A stretch of DNA of 64,000 nt from Clostridia bacterium (GTDB taxonomy: Bacteria > Bacillota > Clostridia > UBA1381). Position 1 is the stretch's first letter; each line of letters opens with the position of its first letter. A program made the position numbers and the translations under genes. Below the pieces are notes generated by a model. The model saw nothing but the letters and a program-made list of their open reading frames with translations. It did no database searches and was not told where the DNA came from. Location: assembly GCA_900751885.1 (NCBI GenBank), contig CAADTH010000068.1, positions 1-64,000 on the forward strand. The letters are read 5' to 3'. Below are positions 15,001 to 23,218 of the stretch, in pieces.

Positions 15001-18000
15001 CCCCGGGTCACAGGTGAGCGTATACATCCCTGCCTCGGGAAGTTTTGCAACAAACTTTTTATACATCGCTTTCATCGGAAATACAAGCCTGTCTCCTGAC
15101 CCATTCTCCAGTGTCACAGTTGTCGTGCTCCCAAACGGATTTCGGAGAATCCCCTCAAAAAACTGCAGCTTTTCCCCCCCTGAATGCTCCAGCATATTCT
15201 CTGCTGTTCCGAGGAAAAATGGAGTGTCTGCGTTCTTGACATATGCCAATATTTTTATCTTCTCACCAAAACGCCCTGTTACATTGTCCCCGCCCAAAAT
15301 GCCGCCTTTCGGACTTTCTCTCATCGCTGTGATTGTGATATCTCCGTCGTCCAGATTCATGCGCGCATTCGCACCGCCAATCCCTTGCGCAATCGCCCCT
15401 TCACTCTGGATATCCATCATACCGCCTTTGATAGTGACATCCGAATTGTCTCCGCCGATGCCAGTCGTATCCTCCTGCATTCCAAGCGAAATAAATCCAC
15501 CGCTGATTTTAATCTTTGCTCCAACTCCTCCAATTGCAGGCATTCCCTTTACGCCTGCAAGTGCAATGGTTCCGCCGCTGATTTTGATAGCGCCATTCGC
15601 ACCGCCGATTCCACCAGACGTTATTCCTTGGTTATATATGGTGCCGCCTTCAATGGCAACGCTGGTATGATTTCCACCAATAATCGGCTCTGTTCCTTGC
15701 GTCTTTGCTTCTATGGTTCCACTCTCCAGCACAATCGTACCGCCTTCTTTATAACTTCCCCCGCCGATAATTGGAGCCTCTCTTCCGCCCGACACACACA
15801 GTGCACCGCCGCCGGTGATACAAAGACGCGCAGACGGACTGACCGCAACCGCACCATACCCTGAGGCATCGTACGCTTGATAGATGATATTCTTTTTTCC
15901 ATCGGGCAGCGTCATGGTCACAAGACTTCCATCCTTAACCAGAACCGCGTCTTGCAGCGTATCTTTTAGATTCATCTGTACGTTGTCTAAGATGAGATTC
16001 ACGCTGATACCCGGCTCAACCGTAACTGTATGCTCTGCGGTGGTTCCGCGGATGGTATATGTTCCGCTTTTTGAAACCGTATAGTCCCCCTGTGAAATAT
16101 CAACGGTCTCTTGCGCCATGTTTTGAGAAGTAAACGCGATATCTGAAAACCGATTGATCTGCGCACTACACACAAATTTTTCTGTCGTCTGTCCACCTGC
16201 CTGTATCATCTGGCAGGTATCCTCTCCATGCATACTGTGAAGCACGCTGTCCGTCCCTTCCGGGAGCCAGGAAATCCCCGATGTCTCCCCGTGGAAAACA
16301 ATCACATCGGTATCTTCTGAGAGGGCTTCCCTCAGCGTACCATAAAACAATGGAGGCATCATGCCTGTTTCTGCTCCCTCGATGATTCCATCATCATCTG
16401 TCACCGCGTCTCCGCTGCCGGCTACCGTCACGCAGGCATTCTGGTCAATTTTTAAGCTTGACGCACTTATTCCGGGCGCACCTCTGCCGGCTATACCAAG
16501 TGTACCTGTACCACGGATTGTCAATGTCCCCTGACAGCGGATTGCTGGAACTTTCACTCCACCTACCACTTGATTCTCTGTTTTTGCAAGCGAGGCAATC
16601 TCTATGACATTCTCTTTTCCTGCCTCAATTGCCGGCGCATCCTGCCTGTCGATTTGTACATCCGAAAGGCGCAAAGTCACCTCTCCAACCCTGTCCGCTA
16701 TGACGATTCCATCTGTCTCACTGGTTCCTGTGATCTCATAGACTCCAGGCGCACTGATATTCAGCTGCCCGTCTGCCATATCATGATAGGTGATCTCAAG
16801 CGGTGAAAGCTCCAATGCAATATCCTTATAGCGCGTCAATCCTCTTTTTTCTACAAAGAGTCCTTTTTTTCTTTCTCCATCTGTATTCCATATCTGGTAT
16901 TCTCCGATGGATGGCACAGTCATCAACAAGGCGCCCGTGCCTTCTTTCATCTGCAGATGCTGTGCATATCCGCTGTCATTGCAGATTCCAATCGTTTCCT
17001 GTGTATGAAATGGTGTTTGATAAGAAATCTCCAACACATATGCCGCTTGTACACTCCCGTCGGGCACACCGATTGAACCTTCCCCTTCACCAGCAAAAAT
17101 AATCGCTTCTTTCTCCTGCGTCTGAATGGACACCTCTGCCGTAGAATCGATATTCACTTCCTCTGCCAAAATGCCGCGGTATCCTCTGGCACAGAGCGTT
17201 CCCCCTGCAATACTCACATTTGGTCCTGAACTGGAGCCGACTGCTGCGGCATAATCACCTGTCTGAATCTGTACATTGGAGCCTGAAAGTGTAATCTGGG
17301 AGATCGCATCTACCATGCTGTCACAGGTAGCTGTCCCATCGATATTTAAATCGGATTTGGTACATGATAGGGTATCGCCTGCTTTTATTGCGCCGTTTGT
17401 ACTCACCGTGCTTTGTTCAATGCTGATATTTCCCCCGGCACCGTTTTGATGCGTCCCGTCCGCATTATGTGTGGAGATTGTGTATGCACCATCGCTGTCC
17501 GCCTGTACTTTCGAATTTTTGATGGTGATATCACCGCTTTTTCCTTTTGTACCGCCGCCAATTGCAGGTGCCGGCTCCTCTTGGATGACCAGCTTCGACC
17601 CTGTCATCACCTTGAGTTCATTTCCGCCGTGCGCCGCCATCGTCGTGTTATCGATTGTGATATTACCCCCAGGCATGAAATAGCTTCCGCCGACTGCTGC
17701 CGCACCGTCACCGCCGGTCAAATCAAAGCTTCCTTCTCCGCTGAGTGTCACACTGGCGCCCGCCGGTACCTCAATCGCTGGTTTATACGCTCCTCCTTTT
17801 AGGGTGCATTTAGAACTAAGCATACAGTCGATTGACACCTTTGCGCCGTCTTCTACTACAACAGGAGCAATGTGTGCCGACGCTGAAGTGTCCATGGTCA
17901 CATTTGCAAAAATAATATGTGCATCCGTGACACCTTCTTTGACAATAATCCGATGCTCTGTCGTCGTTCCATAGAAGGTATAATAACCGCGCTCGGTAAT

Positions 18001-19698
18001 CATCCAGTCGCTGCTTGCCACATTATGCGTCCCATTTCTCTGTGCCGTTGGAGTCTCCACATCAGGAAATGTCACTTGAAATGTTACACCGCTGTCTGCC
18101 TCCTGTACGCCGGATATCATGATTCCGCTGTTTGTACCGTCGTTTAGGCAGAGCGTATTGGAAAAGCCCGCGGATAACTTCGCACTGCCGAGGCTTGCGC
18201 GCCCTGTGATGTCACCAAGCGCCGCCCAGTCGACATCTCCGTTTCCCGCGTTGACATACGTATCCCCAGGACGCAGAATATAAACCTCATCATTTCCTGC
18301 CATCGCGGTTGCTGTTTGATTGCCTGTCTCTGCAAACAGATTCACGCGTGAGACAATCAATCCATTCGTCGGAGGATTGTCCTCCAGCATATTGTCTCTC
18401 TCCCCTTGCTTTCGGTATTCTACCGCAAAATATTCGTTCACCTTTCCTGTCGGAATCAAATATCCCTGCACAGGCGCATCTGGGTCACTGACCGGCTGTA
18501 AGGTATACGTCCCATCCTTGTTGATATTCTCGACATTTCCCCAGCCTGCATAGCGGTATTTCAGATAAGCTCCCAAAAACTGCGGGTCCATATATTCTGT
18601 TGCTCCCATCAGATCCCATTTGCCCACCGGTGTCCCGACGGAAGAATATCGGTATAAATCTGGGAATCCAATCGTGTGCATCAGCTCGTGGGAAAGCACT
18701 CCCTTTCCTGCATAATATTCATCCGAAACATCCAAATTATACCGGTACGCCTGTTTTCCGCCTATCATCATTTTATTTTTCTGAAGCTGCCAGCTATGCG
18801 GCCACAAAAGCCCATTCCACGCGCCGGCTGTGCCTGAAATGAAAAAGGTAAGATTGTCGATTTTCCCATCCCCGTCGTAGTCCAGACACATATCATCCGG
18901 CACTCTGTCCGATACCGCAGACACAGCGCGCTCCAGCAGCTCCATCTCTCTGTTTTGCCGCTCACTTTCTTTATAACCCACCGGATTCGACGAAGAATAT
19001 GGCTGATAATAGGCACGCGGATAAATGTCCTGATACGACGCCATCCTGTCAGATGAAGCAGATAAAAACGTCGTATCCACATCAAATTCCCCCTGCGAAA
19101 CCTGCCGCATATATGTACTGACAGAATTATCACCCTGATAAATCTCTCCAAAATCAAGTGTGGTCGGTGTATTATATAACGAATTCGCCTCAGCAATCGG
19201 AGCATTCGTACTTCCTGATACAAATTCTGCTTCATCACTGAAGCGGATATAAATAACTAGATTGGTAACCCGTTCTGGCGCCTGCCCGGCACAGTAAGCG
19301 GACTGACTATTTTCTCCCTCCATCTCGTGAAGAAGATCCTCGTTTTCCTGTAAATCTACTGCCGCCGCCGTCATTCTGGATGGAAATGTAACGCTTCGGT
19401 ACAAACCGGCTTGACTGGTCTTCTGTCCAACCACCTGTTCAGAAGGAGTCGGTCTCCCGTTTTCATTTTTGGCATAGGTATAAAACCCAGTATCGGGATT
19501 TTGAATAATAAGTGCTCCCGTTTCATCGTGCAAATAATTAAAATGTTCATCCCCTGATGCATAGCACAAAACTGACGTGCCGTCCGGCTGCATAACCTGT
19601 GTCGGCACGTCTGAAAGGTACGCCGCTATCGCTGGCGTAGGCAAACATATCAATAAGGATAAGAGCATTCCTGCAAGCAGGTTTTTTGCCGCCTTCAT
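12040..19698 (-). CDS. Giant secreted M6-type metalloprotease with beta-rich repeats and Pro-rich tail (2552 aa)
   Basis: The signal peptide (MKAAKNLLAGMLLSLLIC, ending AIAA about residue 26) directs export. Residues about 145-420 form an M6-like zinc peptidase: HELMH at 337-341, followed by 'GKWDLMGA', which supplies the Met-turn. From about 560 to 2330 come many copies of a beta-solenoid-like repeat rich in 'ISGGTI', 'IGGxxxxV' and 'SGTYTIRGTT' phrases. These resemble carbohydrate-binding domains of Clostridial surface proteins. An MBG-like module lies around residue 1650 ('KAPLTVIGVTAKDKEVYDG'). Ten PPPTEDPS units (about 2350-2435) precede a 110-residue C-terminal domain. No LPxTG, SLH or transmembrane anchor is visible, so it is probably released or held by its repeats. 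It is monocistronic. Confidence 0.85.
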   Translation of the reverse strand: MKAAKNLLAGMLLSLLICLPTPAIAAYLSDVPTQVMQPDGTSVLCYASGDEHFNYLHDETGALIIQNPDTGFYTYAKNENGRPTPSEQVVGQKTSQAGLYRSVTFPSRMTAAAVDLQENEDLLHEMEGENSQSAYCAGQAPERVTNLVIYIRFSDEAEFVSGSTNAPIAEANSLYNTPTTLDFGEIYQGDNSVSTYMRQVSQGEFDVDTTFLSASSDRMASYQDIYPRAYYQPYSSSNPVGYKESERQNREMELLERAVSAVSDRVPDDMCLDYDGDGKIDNLTFFISGTAGAWNGLLWPHSWQLQKNKMMIGGKQAYRYNLDVSDEYYAGKGVLSHELMHTIGFPDLYRYSSVGTPVGKWDLMGATEYMDPQFLGAYLKYRYAGWGNVENINKDGTYTLQPVSDPDAPVQGYLIPTGKVNEYFAVEYRKQGERDNMLEDNPPTNGLIVSRVNLFAETGNQTATAMAGNDEVYILRPGDTYVNAGNGDVDWAALGDITGRASLGSAKLSAGFSNTLCLNDGTNSGIMISGVQEADSGVTFQVTFPDVETPTAQRNGTHNVASSDWMITERGYYTFYGTTTEHRIIVKEGVTDAHIIFANVTMDTSASAHIAPVVVEDGAKVSIDCMLSSKCTLKGGAYKPAIEVPAGASVTLSGEGSFDLTGGDGAAAVGGSYFMPGGNITIDNTTMAAHGGNELKVMTGSKLVIQEEPAPAIGGGTKGKSGDITIKNSKVQADSDGAYTISTHNADGTHQNGAGGNISIEQSTVSTNGAIKAGDTLSCTKSDLNIDGTATCDSMVDAISQITLSGSNVQIQTGDYAAAVGSSSGPNVSIAGGTLCARGYRGILAEEVNIDSTAEVSIQTQEKEAIIFAGEGEGSIGVPDGSVQAAYVLEISYQTPFHTQETIGICNDSGYAQHLQMKEGTGALLMTVPSIGEYQIWNTDGERKKGLFVEKRGLTRYKDIALELSPLEITYHDMADGQLNISAPGVYEITGTSETDGIVIADRVGEVTLRLSDVQIDRQDAPAIEAGKENVIEIASLAKTENQVVGGVKVPAIRCQGTLTIRGTGTLGIAGRGAPGISASSLKIDQNACVTVAGSGDAVTDDDGIIEGAETGMMPPLFYGTLREALSEDTDVIVFHGETSGISWLPEGTDSVLHSMHGEDTCQMIQAGGQTTEKFVCSAQINRFSDIAFTSQNMAQETVDISQGDYTVSKSGTYTIRGTTAEHTVTVEPGISVNLILDNVQMNLKDTLQDAVLVKDGSLVTMTLPDGKKNIIYQAYDASGYGAVAVSPSARLCITGGGALCVSGGREAPIIGGGSYKEGGTIVLESGTIEAKTQGTEPIIGGNHTSVAIEGGTIYNQGITSGGIGGANGAIKISGGTIALAGVKGMPAIGGVGAKIKISGGFISLGMQEDTTGIGGDNSDVTIKGGMMDIQSEGAIAQGIGGANARMNLDDGDITITAMRESPKGGILGGDNVTGRFGEKIKILAYVKNADTPFFLGTAENMLEHSGGEKLQFFEGILRNPFGSTTTVTLENGSGDRLVFPMKAMYKKFVAKLPEAGMYTLTCDPGRDAGQFMVESGRMNSYSQIAFNRVAGLCFEDEALIYNGQPQSIFVQNAPEGAEITYTGNEQTMPGQYEVSARIVYPGCDYTLTATMTIQKAPLTVIGVTAKDKEVYDGSCTAMGEVITEGQAPEDNPEVTAQFVFEDANVGRNKKVTATRFVLESQYADRYELTAPASMDTTAHILKPAVPEVIYGPESNLCQPEGEIQPVRVQTKPEGLAYRVTYDGTEFLPKYAGSYDVCITIAEQNYAGVFHATLQIGNGNDVSSAALTITQPGAYLVQGSTDENQITIADGVKDVQLVLGGVQMNMAEDSKEAIVIGKDSDVALVLPEGTDNMLSVTGDSPAITAYGKVSLFGSGSLHVYGGDERAGIDARGGFAVGANVENVMVYSSRSSRAIEAEAIETVSQDACYPAEIRWEKPVEKEIVVSLVAGTQKKALYLKPGCESVGLLLEKWNVLEIQNEQGRVIARLEPDGTEFPCFTGVPYEAEPAELFFDISDGDVTISYDGTYTIYGRSWGNQVTVSDGVKATIILSGVHMAGAHHDALIQVGNSCDIAIKIEGENTLENQCGAIHAKETSSLSFSGSGMLSAVSMYGDIMKAGAVYLNGGSYSFNTNEGDAICADKITAQDVRLSIKVAGESAYGLYANNTTLFGGEIEAEIREKACGIGGETGSGLQIGRDANLLMKLTGHAQAISDDVAIIQREDRVSLLEGRFSEPIERDTIYLVDHMGYEEEIVFAESYDGFLASLPQGGSYEILRSDGMTGGTVQVEENKVTVVSDIVFSSKDPNQDVGGDSTPPPTEDPSPPPTEDPSPPPTEDPSPPPTEDPSPPPTEDPSPPPTEDPSPPPTEDPSPPPTEDPSPPPTEDPSPPPTEDPSPPPAEEPIEIGLEQSGEIGKMIVRAVFGETAEVDGKTIIFAVYGEDGMLEGLRLIHGSEAKTYEEVFDCTKTTHRVAIFVWEDRENIQPSLPMETEVIPQEMRGFSERQADTKKAPYQVE
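12386..12648. repeat. 24-bp coding tandem repeat (Pro-rich tail)
   Basis: Units repeat every 24 bp from 12386, ten encoding PPPTEDPS plus a diverged first unit (PPPAEE). Third-position variation between units (GGA/GGG, TCC/TCT, GTC/GTT) shows they have had time to diverge. This is a coding repeat, not a CRISPR. Confidence 0.9.
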
Positions 19699-19730
19699 CC
19701 CATTCCCCCCTTAGTTTATCATACTGTTAG

Positions 19731-19759
19731 ATTATACCATATCATATCAAAAAAAACAA
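19731..19759 (-). promoter_or_regulatory. Promoter of the giant metalloprotease gene
   Basis: Minus-strand TTGTTT (19754-19759), 17-bp spacer, TATAAT (19731-19736), then GGGGGG before ATG 19698. Confidence 0.75.
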
Positions 19760-19878
19760 TGGTTTTACGGGATTTGCAACACACTTGCAAAAAAAATGTC
19801 ACAATTTCAGTATATTTTTCTTTTTTCGATTGCTTCCTTTACAAATTTATCTGTCTTCGCTTATGTGCCGCAGTGCAT

Positions 19879-19913
19879 AAGAAAAGCCTCCGCTGTGCGG
19901 AAGCTTTTCTTAA
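19879..19913 (-). terminator. Terminator after the pflA-nitroreductase genes
   Basis: Hairpin with arms AAGAAAAGCTTCCGC / GCGGAGGCTTTTCTTA read on the minus strand, 10 bp below the nitroreductase stop. Confidence 0.8.
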
Positions 19914-19922
19914 GAAGATATT

Positions 19923-20441
19923 TTATTTTTCTGTCTCCCATATTTCAAAATGAATCCGGGATTGATCCACCCTCTCCGGGCGTTCCGGTGCCTGTTCAGT
20001 ATGCCCTGCAACCACCAGTCCAATCGGAAGAATATGCTCCGGCAGACGGCACAGCTTTCGAAAATGCTCGATGCGAACCTCCCTCGGATACACACCGCAC
20101 CAAAGTGCTCCAAGTCCCATCTCATATGCCGTCAAGAGCATATTTTGAATTGCCGCGCTGCCGTCCTCAACCAGATATCCGTCCACATCCAGCGTGCGGT
20201 CACCGCATACCAGAATACCGCATCCAGCTTCCAGCACATACTTTGCATTTGTCTGCTCCTTCGCGATTGCTTCAAGCGCTTCTCTTTCGCGGATAACAAT
20301 AAAATGGAGCGGACGCATATTGCGCGCGGTCGGCGCGTAAAATCCCGCTTCCAAAAGCGTCTCTATCTGCTGGTCACTGAGCTGTTTTCCTGTATAGTTT
20401 CGAATACTTCGCCTATTGACAACTGCGTCCCTTACTGTCAT
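19923..20441 (-). CDS. Nitroreductase-family flavoprotein
   Basis: 172 residues. The family signature opens the protein: 'AVVNRRSIRNYTGKQLSDQQIETLLEAG' with the FMN-phosphate-binding RRSIR. 'YAPTARNMRPLHFIVI' and the late 'GLGALWCGVYP' complete the FMN fold. It would use NAD(P)H to reduce nitro- or quinone-type compounds, but the natural substrate is unknown. ATG 20441 lies inside the last codons of pflA (29-nt overlap) behind AAAGGAA, so it is translated from the pflA message. A paralogue is at 54714-55280. Confidence 0.9.
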   Translation of the reverse strand: MTVRDAVVNRRSIRNYTGKQLSDQQIETLLEAGFYAPTARNMRPLHFIVIREREALEAIAKEQTNAKYVLEAGCGILVCGDRTLDVDGYLVEDGSAAIQNMLLTAYEMGLGALWCGVYPREVRIEHFRKLCRLPEHILPIGLVVAGHTEQAPERPERVDQSRIHFEIWETEK

Positions 20442-21183
20442 ATTTCCTTTGCTCCTTTTCTATTTTCTTATTGTTCGGATATGCCTTTAAAATGATTTGA
20501 TTGAGCCGTTGCATCGCTTCTGTCTCCGGCGGCTGTACTCCCTCCAGCTCATATTTCATTCCAAGCTCCTTCCATTTTGGCACACCGAGCGTATGGTAGG
20601 CAAGCAAATCGATGCGCTGGACATTCGCACCTTTTAAAAGCTCCAAGAGTGCCTCCACTTGCGCTTCGCTGTCTGTATAGCCGGGTACAATCACCTGCCG
20701 GATCCAAAGCGGCTTTTGCATCTGTTTCATATAATCAAGAAAGCGGATTAGCCTAGAAAAGTCTGCCTTTGTGATTTTCTGATACATCTGTGGGTCAGTA
20801 TGCTTGACATCGAGGAGAACCAAATCTGTATACAAAAGTGCTTCCTTCACGATATCATCCAAATAATAGCCGCACGTATCGACTGCTGTGTGAATCCCCT
20901 CTTTCTTGAGTGCCTTTAACAACTCGCACACGAACTCTGCCTGAAAAAATGGCTCGCCGCCGCTGATGGTCACGCCGCCTGTTTCTTTATAATATGGACG
21001 GTATCGGAGTATCTTTTCTACCAGCTCCTCTACGCTCATCTCCTGTCCGCCTTTTCCTTTCCATGTATCTGGATTATGGCAGTAAATACACCTCTGTGGG
21101 CATCCCTGCAAAAAAATTGCTGTCCGCACGCCTGGTCCATCCACTGCTGCCAGTGTTTCAATCGAGTGAATATATCCTTTCAT
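20413..21183 (-). CDS. pflA: Pyruvate formate-lyase activating enzyme (radical SAM)
   Basis: 256 residues. The radical-SAM cluster motif CPQRCIYC lies around residues 29-36 (CxxxCxxC), with 'FLQGC' before and 'GGVTISGGEPFFQAEF' as the SAM-binding stretch. It generates the glycyl radical on PflB under anaerobic conditions. It lacks the extra ferredoxin-like insert of glycerol-dehydratase activases, so PFL is the right target. The cognate pflB lies upstream at 23219 in the same direction, 2 kb away. The gap is filled by repeats and a small two-gene cassette. Confidence 0.93.
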   Translation of the reverse strand: MKGYIHSIETLAAVDGPGVRTAIFLQGCPQRCIYCHNPDTWKGKGGQEMSVEELVEKILRYRPYYKETGGVTISGGEPFFQAEFVCELLKALKKEGIHTAVDTCGYYLDDIVKEALLYTDLVLLDVKHTDPQMYQKITKADFSRLIRFLDYMKQMQKPLWIRQVIVPGYTDSEAQVEALLELLKGANVQRIDLLAYHTLGVPKWKELGMKYELEGVQPPETEAMQRLNQIILKAYPNNKKIEKEQRKYDSKGRSCQ

Positions 21184-21293
21184 TCTTTTGCTCCCTTCAC
21201 CTGTTTCTACCTTTTAGTGTAACACATCGGTCCATTTGCTTCAATGAAAATCTTTTGCCATAGCAGACAGAATATATTTATTACCTACGTTGC

Positions 21294-21795
21294 CGTTCTA
21301 TTCTAGTATAGATGGCAGGTGCTTCGCCCTTGCATATGTCATAGTTTCTATTCAGATTTTTCTATGCCAGAGTCACTTTGCCCTCGGCGGCAAAGTAACC
21401 AAAACGCCGTCTAGGGGGATTCCCCCTAGATACCCCATTCCCAGCCGATTCAGTCGCTTATGCTTTTGGTGCGGCATGTATGCCGAAATTTTGATTGGAG
21501 CACGAGGAAGAGGGATGGAGGAAAGTCGGTTGTTCTACAGAAGAAAAGTGGAAGGAATTACATTTGTGCGGCTGGCACCGTTCTATTATGCTATAGATGG
21601 CAGGCGCTTCGCCCTTGCGTATGTCATAGTTTCTATTCAGATTTTTCTATGCCAGAGGTACTTTGCCCACGGCGGCAAAGTAACCAAAGCGCCGTCTAGG
21701 GGGATTCCCCCTAGATACCCCCTTCCCAGCCGATTCATTCGCTTATAGTTTTGGTGCGGCATATATGCCTGAATTTTGACTGGAGCACGAGGAAA
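21294..21795 (+). repeat. R1 dispersed repeat, two tandem copies (plus orientation)
   Basis: Two near-identical units with a period of about 283 bp (start points about 21294 and 21577). Each contains three hairpin cores: GGCGCTTCGCC-like, ACTTTGCC/GGCAAAGT, and the near-perfect palindrome TCTAGGGGGA-T-TCCCCCTAGA. Reading frames run through them, but their conservation follows the DNA repeat, and they have no ribosome site. They fill most of the 640-bp gap between pflA and the next gene. Confidence 0.85.
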
Positions 21796-21825
21796 TAATA
21801 GTTAGCATAATTTTTACTTCTTTTT

Positions 21826-22131
21826 TCAAGTCAATAACACTATAAAATCATGAATGATTTGATTTTTTTCCTTGACTTCTCCTTTCCAACCTGAAAGTAT
21901 CAATTCAAGTAATATCGTTTTAAAAACACTATCCATAAAGTCAGCGTTTCTATGTACCATGAGCAGAACAAAAATCATTTCATAAAATTGTTCCTTTGCA
22001 AGACGTTTAATTAGTAGTTTCATCATACTTACATTCATATGTTCATTATTCGGTGTACAAATTAAATACCACCAGCCTGGATATCGTCTAATCCATTCTA
22101 GAAAACGAATCGTATGTTTATCCTTTTTCAT
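21826..22131 (-). CDS. Cassette 1: small Trp-rich helical protein of unknown function
   Basis: The start is set at ATG 22131 (MKKDKHTIRFLEWIRRYPGWW) behind GGAGAGG. An alternative in-frame ATG at 22182 would add 17 Lys-rich residues. The 101-residue protein is all-helical in appearance, with the pattern 'FLEWI..Y..WW', 'MKLLIKRLAKEQFYEMIFVLL', then 'FKTILLELILSGW'. It is a clear though distant paralogue of the protein at 55764-56096 ('LMKWI', 'KLLKILYKEKFYDMILIL', 'AQTWN'). In both places it is transcribed away from an HTH gene. There is no signal peptide. I do not recognise the family; a toxin-antitoxin or regulatory pair is one possibility. Confidence 0.75.
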   Translation of the reverse strand: MKKDKHTIRFLEWIRRYPGWWYLICTPNNEHMNVSMMKLLIKRLAKEQFYEMIFVLLMVHRNADFMDSVFKTILLELILSGWKGEVKEKNQIIHDFIVLLT

Positions 22132-22238
22132 CAAACCCTCTCCGTTTTTAATTTTCTTAGATTTACGCTTTTTATTATCCATAAAATTTTTCGCCCCTCG
22201 TTTGTTAAACTTAATAGTTTCTAATTATATTTTACAAT

Positions 22239-22338
22239 TTAATAATAAATTATTAAGTTGATTTTGTCAATCCTTTTTCAAATAAATAATTAATTTTTAA
22301 TTGTTTTAATTGTTTTTTTCAATTTTCTAGTATATAAT
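22239..22338. promoter_or_regulatory. Cassette 1 divergent promoters and palindrome
   Basis: Minus strand: TTGACA (22265-22270), 17-bp spacer, TATTAT (22242-22247). Plus strand: TTGTTT (22310-22315), 17-bp spacer, TATAAT (22333-22338). The inverted repeat TTAATAAT-AA-ATTATTAA (22239-22256) covers the minus-strand -10, and the plus -35 lies in repeated TTTTAATTG words. The arrangement suggests that the HTH protein represses its neighbour. Confidence 0.7.
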
Positions 22339-22361
22339 TCAATAATATAAGGAGTGATTTT

Positions 22362-22577
22362 ATGAGCATGGCAAAATTAGTAAAAACATTACTATTAGAA
22401 CGAGATATGACTATGACCGACATGGCCGAACAATTAGGAACATCAGTTCAAAATATAAGCGCAAAACTTCGTCGGGATAATCTTTCTGAAAAGGAATTAC
22501 AAGATATCGCCAAAGTTTGTAATGCTACATTTACAGGAAGTTTTACTTTAAATGATACAGGAAAAGAAATAAAATAA
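22362..22577 (+). CDS. Cassette 1: small HTH regulator (71 aa)
   Basis: AAGGAGTG precedes ATG 22362. Residues 3-62 form a Cro/C1-like helix-turn-helix: 'LLLERDMTMTDMAEQLGTSVQNISAKLRRDNLSEKELQDIAK' in one run of helices (quoted in part: MTDMAEQLGTSVQNISAKL is the HTH). The last 15 residues are polar. It is divergent from the small helical protein, 179 bp away, and its promoter abuts AT-rich repeats. It is probably the cassette's transcriptional regulator. It is not closely similar to the HTH protein of cassette 2, though both fill the same position. Confidence 0.8.
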   Translation: MSMAKLVKTLLLERDMTMTDMAEQLGTSVQNISAKLRRDNLSEKELQDIAKVCNATFTGSFTLNDTGKEIK

Positions 22578-22637
22578 TTTTTAAAGTTTCATATTATGGG
22601 AACAGCGTCAAAAATTAGATGCCTGCTCTGCAACTTC

Positions 22638-23130
22638 GTGCTCCAGTCAAAATTCAGGCATGTATGCCGCCAAAAGAATAAGCGACAGAATCAGCCGGCA
22701 AGGGGGTATCTAGGGGGAATCCCCCTAGACGGCGGTTTGGTTACTTTGCCGCCGTGGGCAAAGGGACTCTGGCATAGAAAAATCTGAATAGAAACTATGA
22801 CATACGCAAGGGCGAAGCACCTGCCATCTATAGCATAATAGAACGGTGCCAGCCACATAAATGTAATTCCTTTCACTTTTCTTCTGTAGAACAACCGACT
22901 TTCCTCCATCCCCATTTCTCGTGCTCCAGTCGAAATTCCGGCATATATGCCGCCCCAAAACTACGAGCGAACGAATCAGTCGGAGGGGTTTTTTAAGGGG
23001 ATATTCCCCTTAAACGGCGGTTTGGGTACTTTGCCGCCGAGGGCAAAGTGACTCTGGAAAGGATGAAGCTTGAGTAGAAACGATACTACCAGCAAGGGCG
23101 AAGCACCTGCTATCTATAGCATAATAGAAC
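22638..23130 (-). repeat. R1 dispersed repeat, two tandem copies (minus orientation)
   Basis: Two units, about 22638-22850 and 22921-23130, in the opposite orientation to those at 21294-21795. The first has the CTAGGGGGA-type palindrome; the second has a different one (TTAAGGGGA-TAT-TCCCCTTAA) at the same place, while flanking words (ACTTTGCCGCC, GGGCGAAGCACCTGC) are shared. They fill the gap between cassette 1 and the pflB terminator. No gene is seen in this stretch. Confidence 0.85.
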
Positions 23131-23170
23131 GATACCATCTGCATAAAAAAATAGAAACACATAGAAACAC

Positions 23171-23206
23171 AAAAAATACCGGCTGCAAAACCAGCCGGTA
23201 TTTTTT
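23171..23206 (-). terminator. Terminator of pflB
   Basis: Perfect 15-bp stem (AAAAAATACCGGCTG with its complement) and a 6-nt loop, 13 bp below the pflB stop. Symmetrical, so probably active both ways. Confidence 0.88.
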
Positions 23207-23218
23207 CTCTTACATTCT

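Noticed and set aside
21526..21748. Reading frame through the R1 repeats (MEESRLFYRRKVEGITF...), also seen reversed at 22691-22915
   Set aside because: Its conservation follows the DNA repeat, including palindromes. It has no ribosome site and breaks at the unit borders, so it is not called as a gene.
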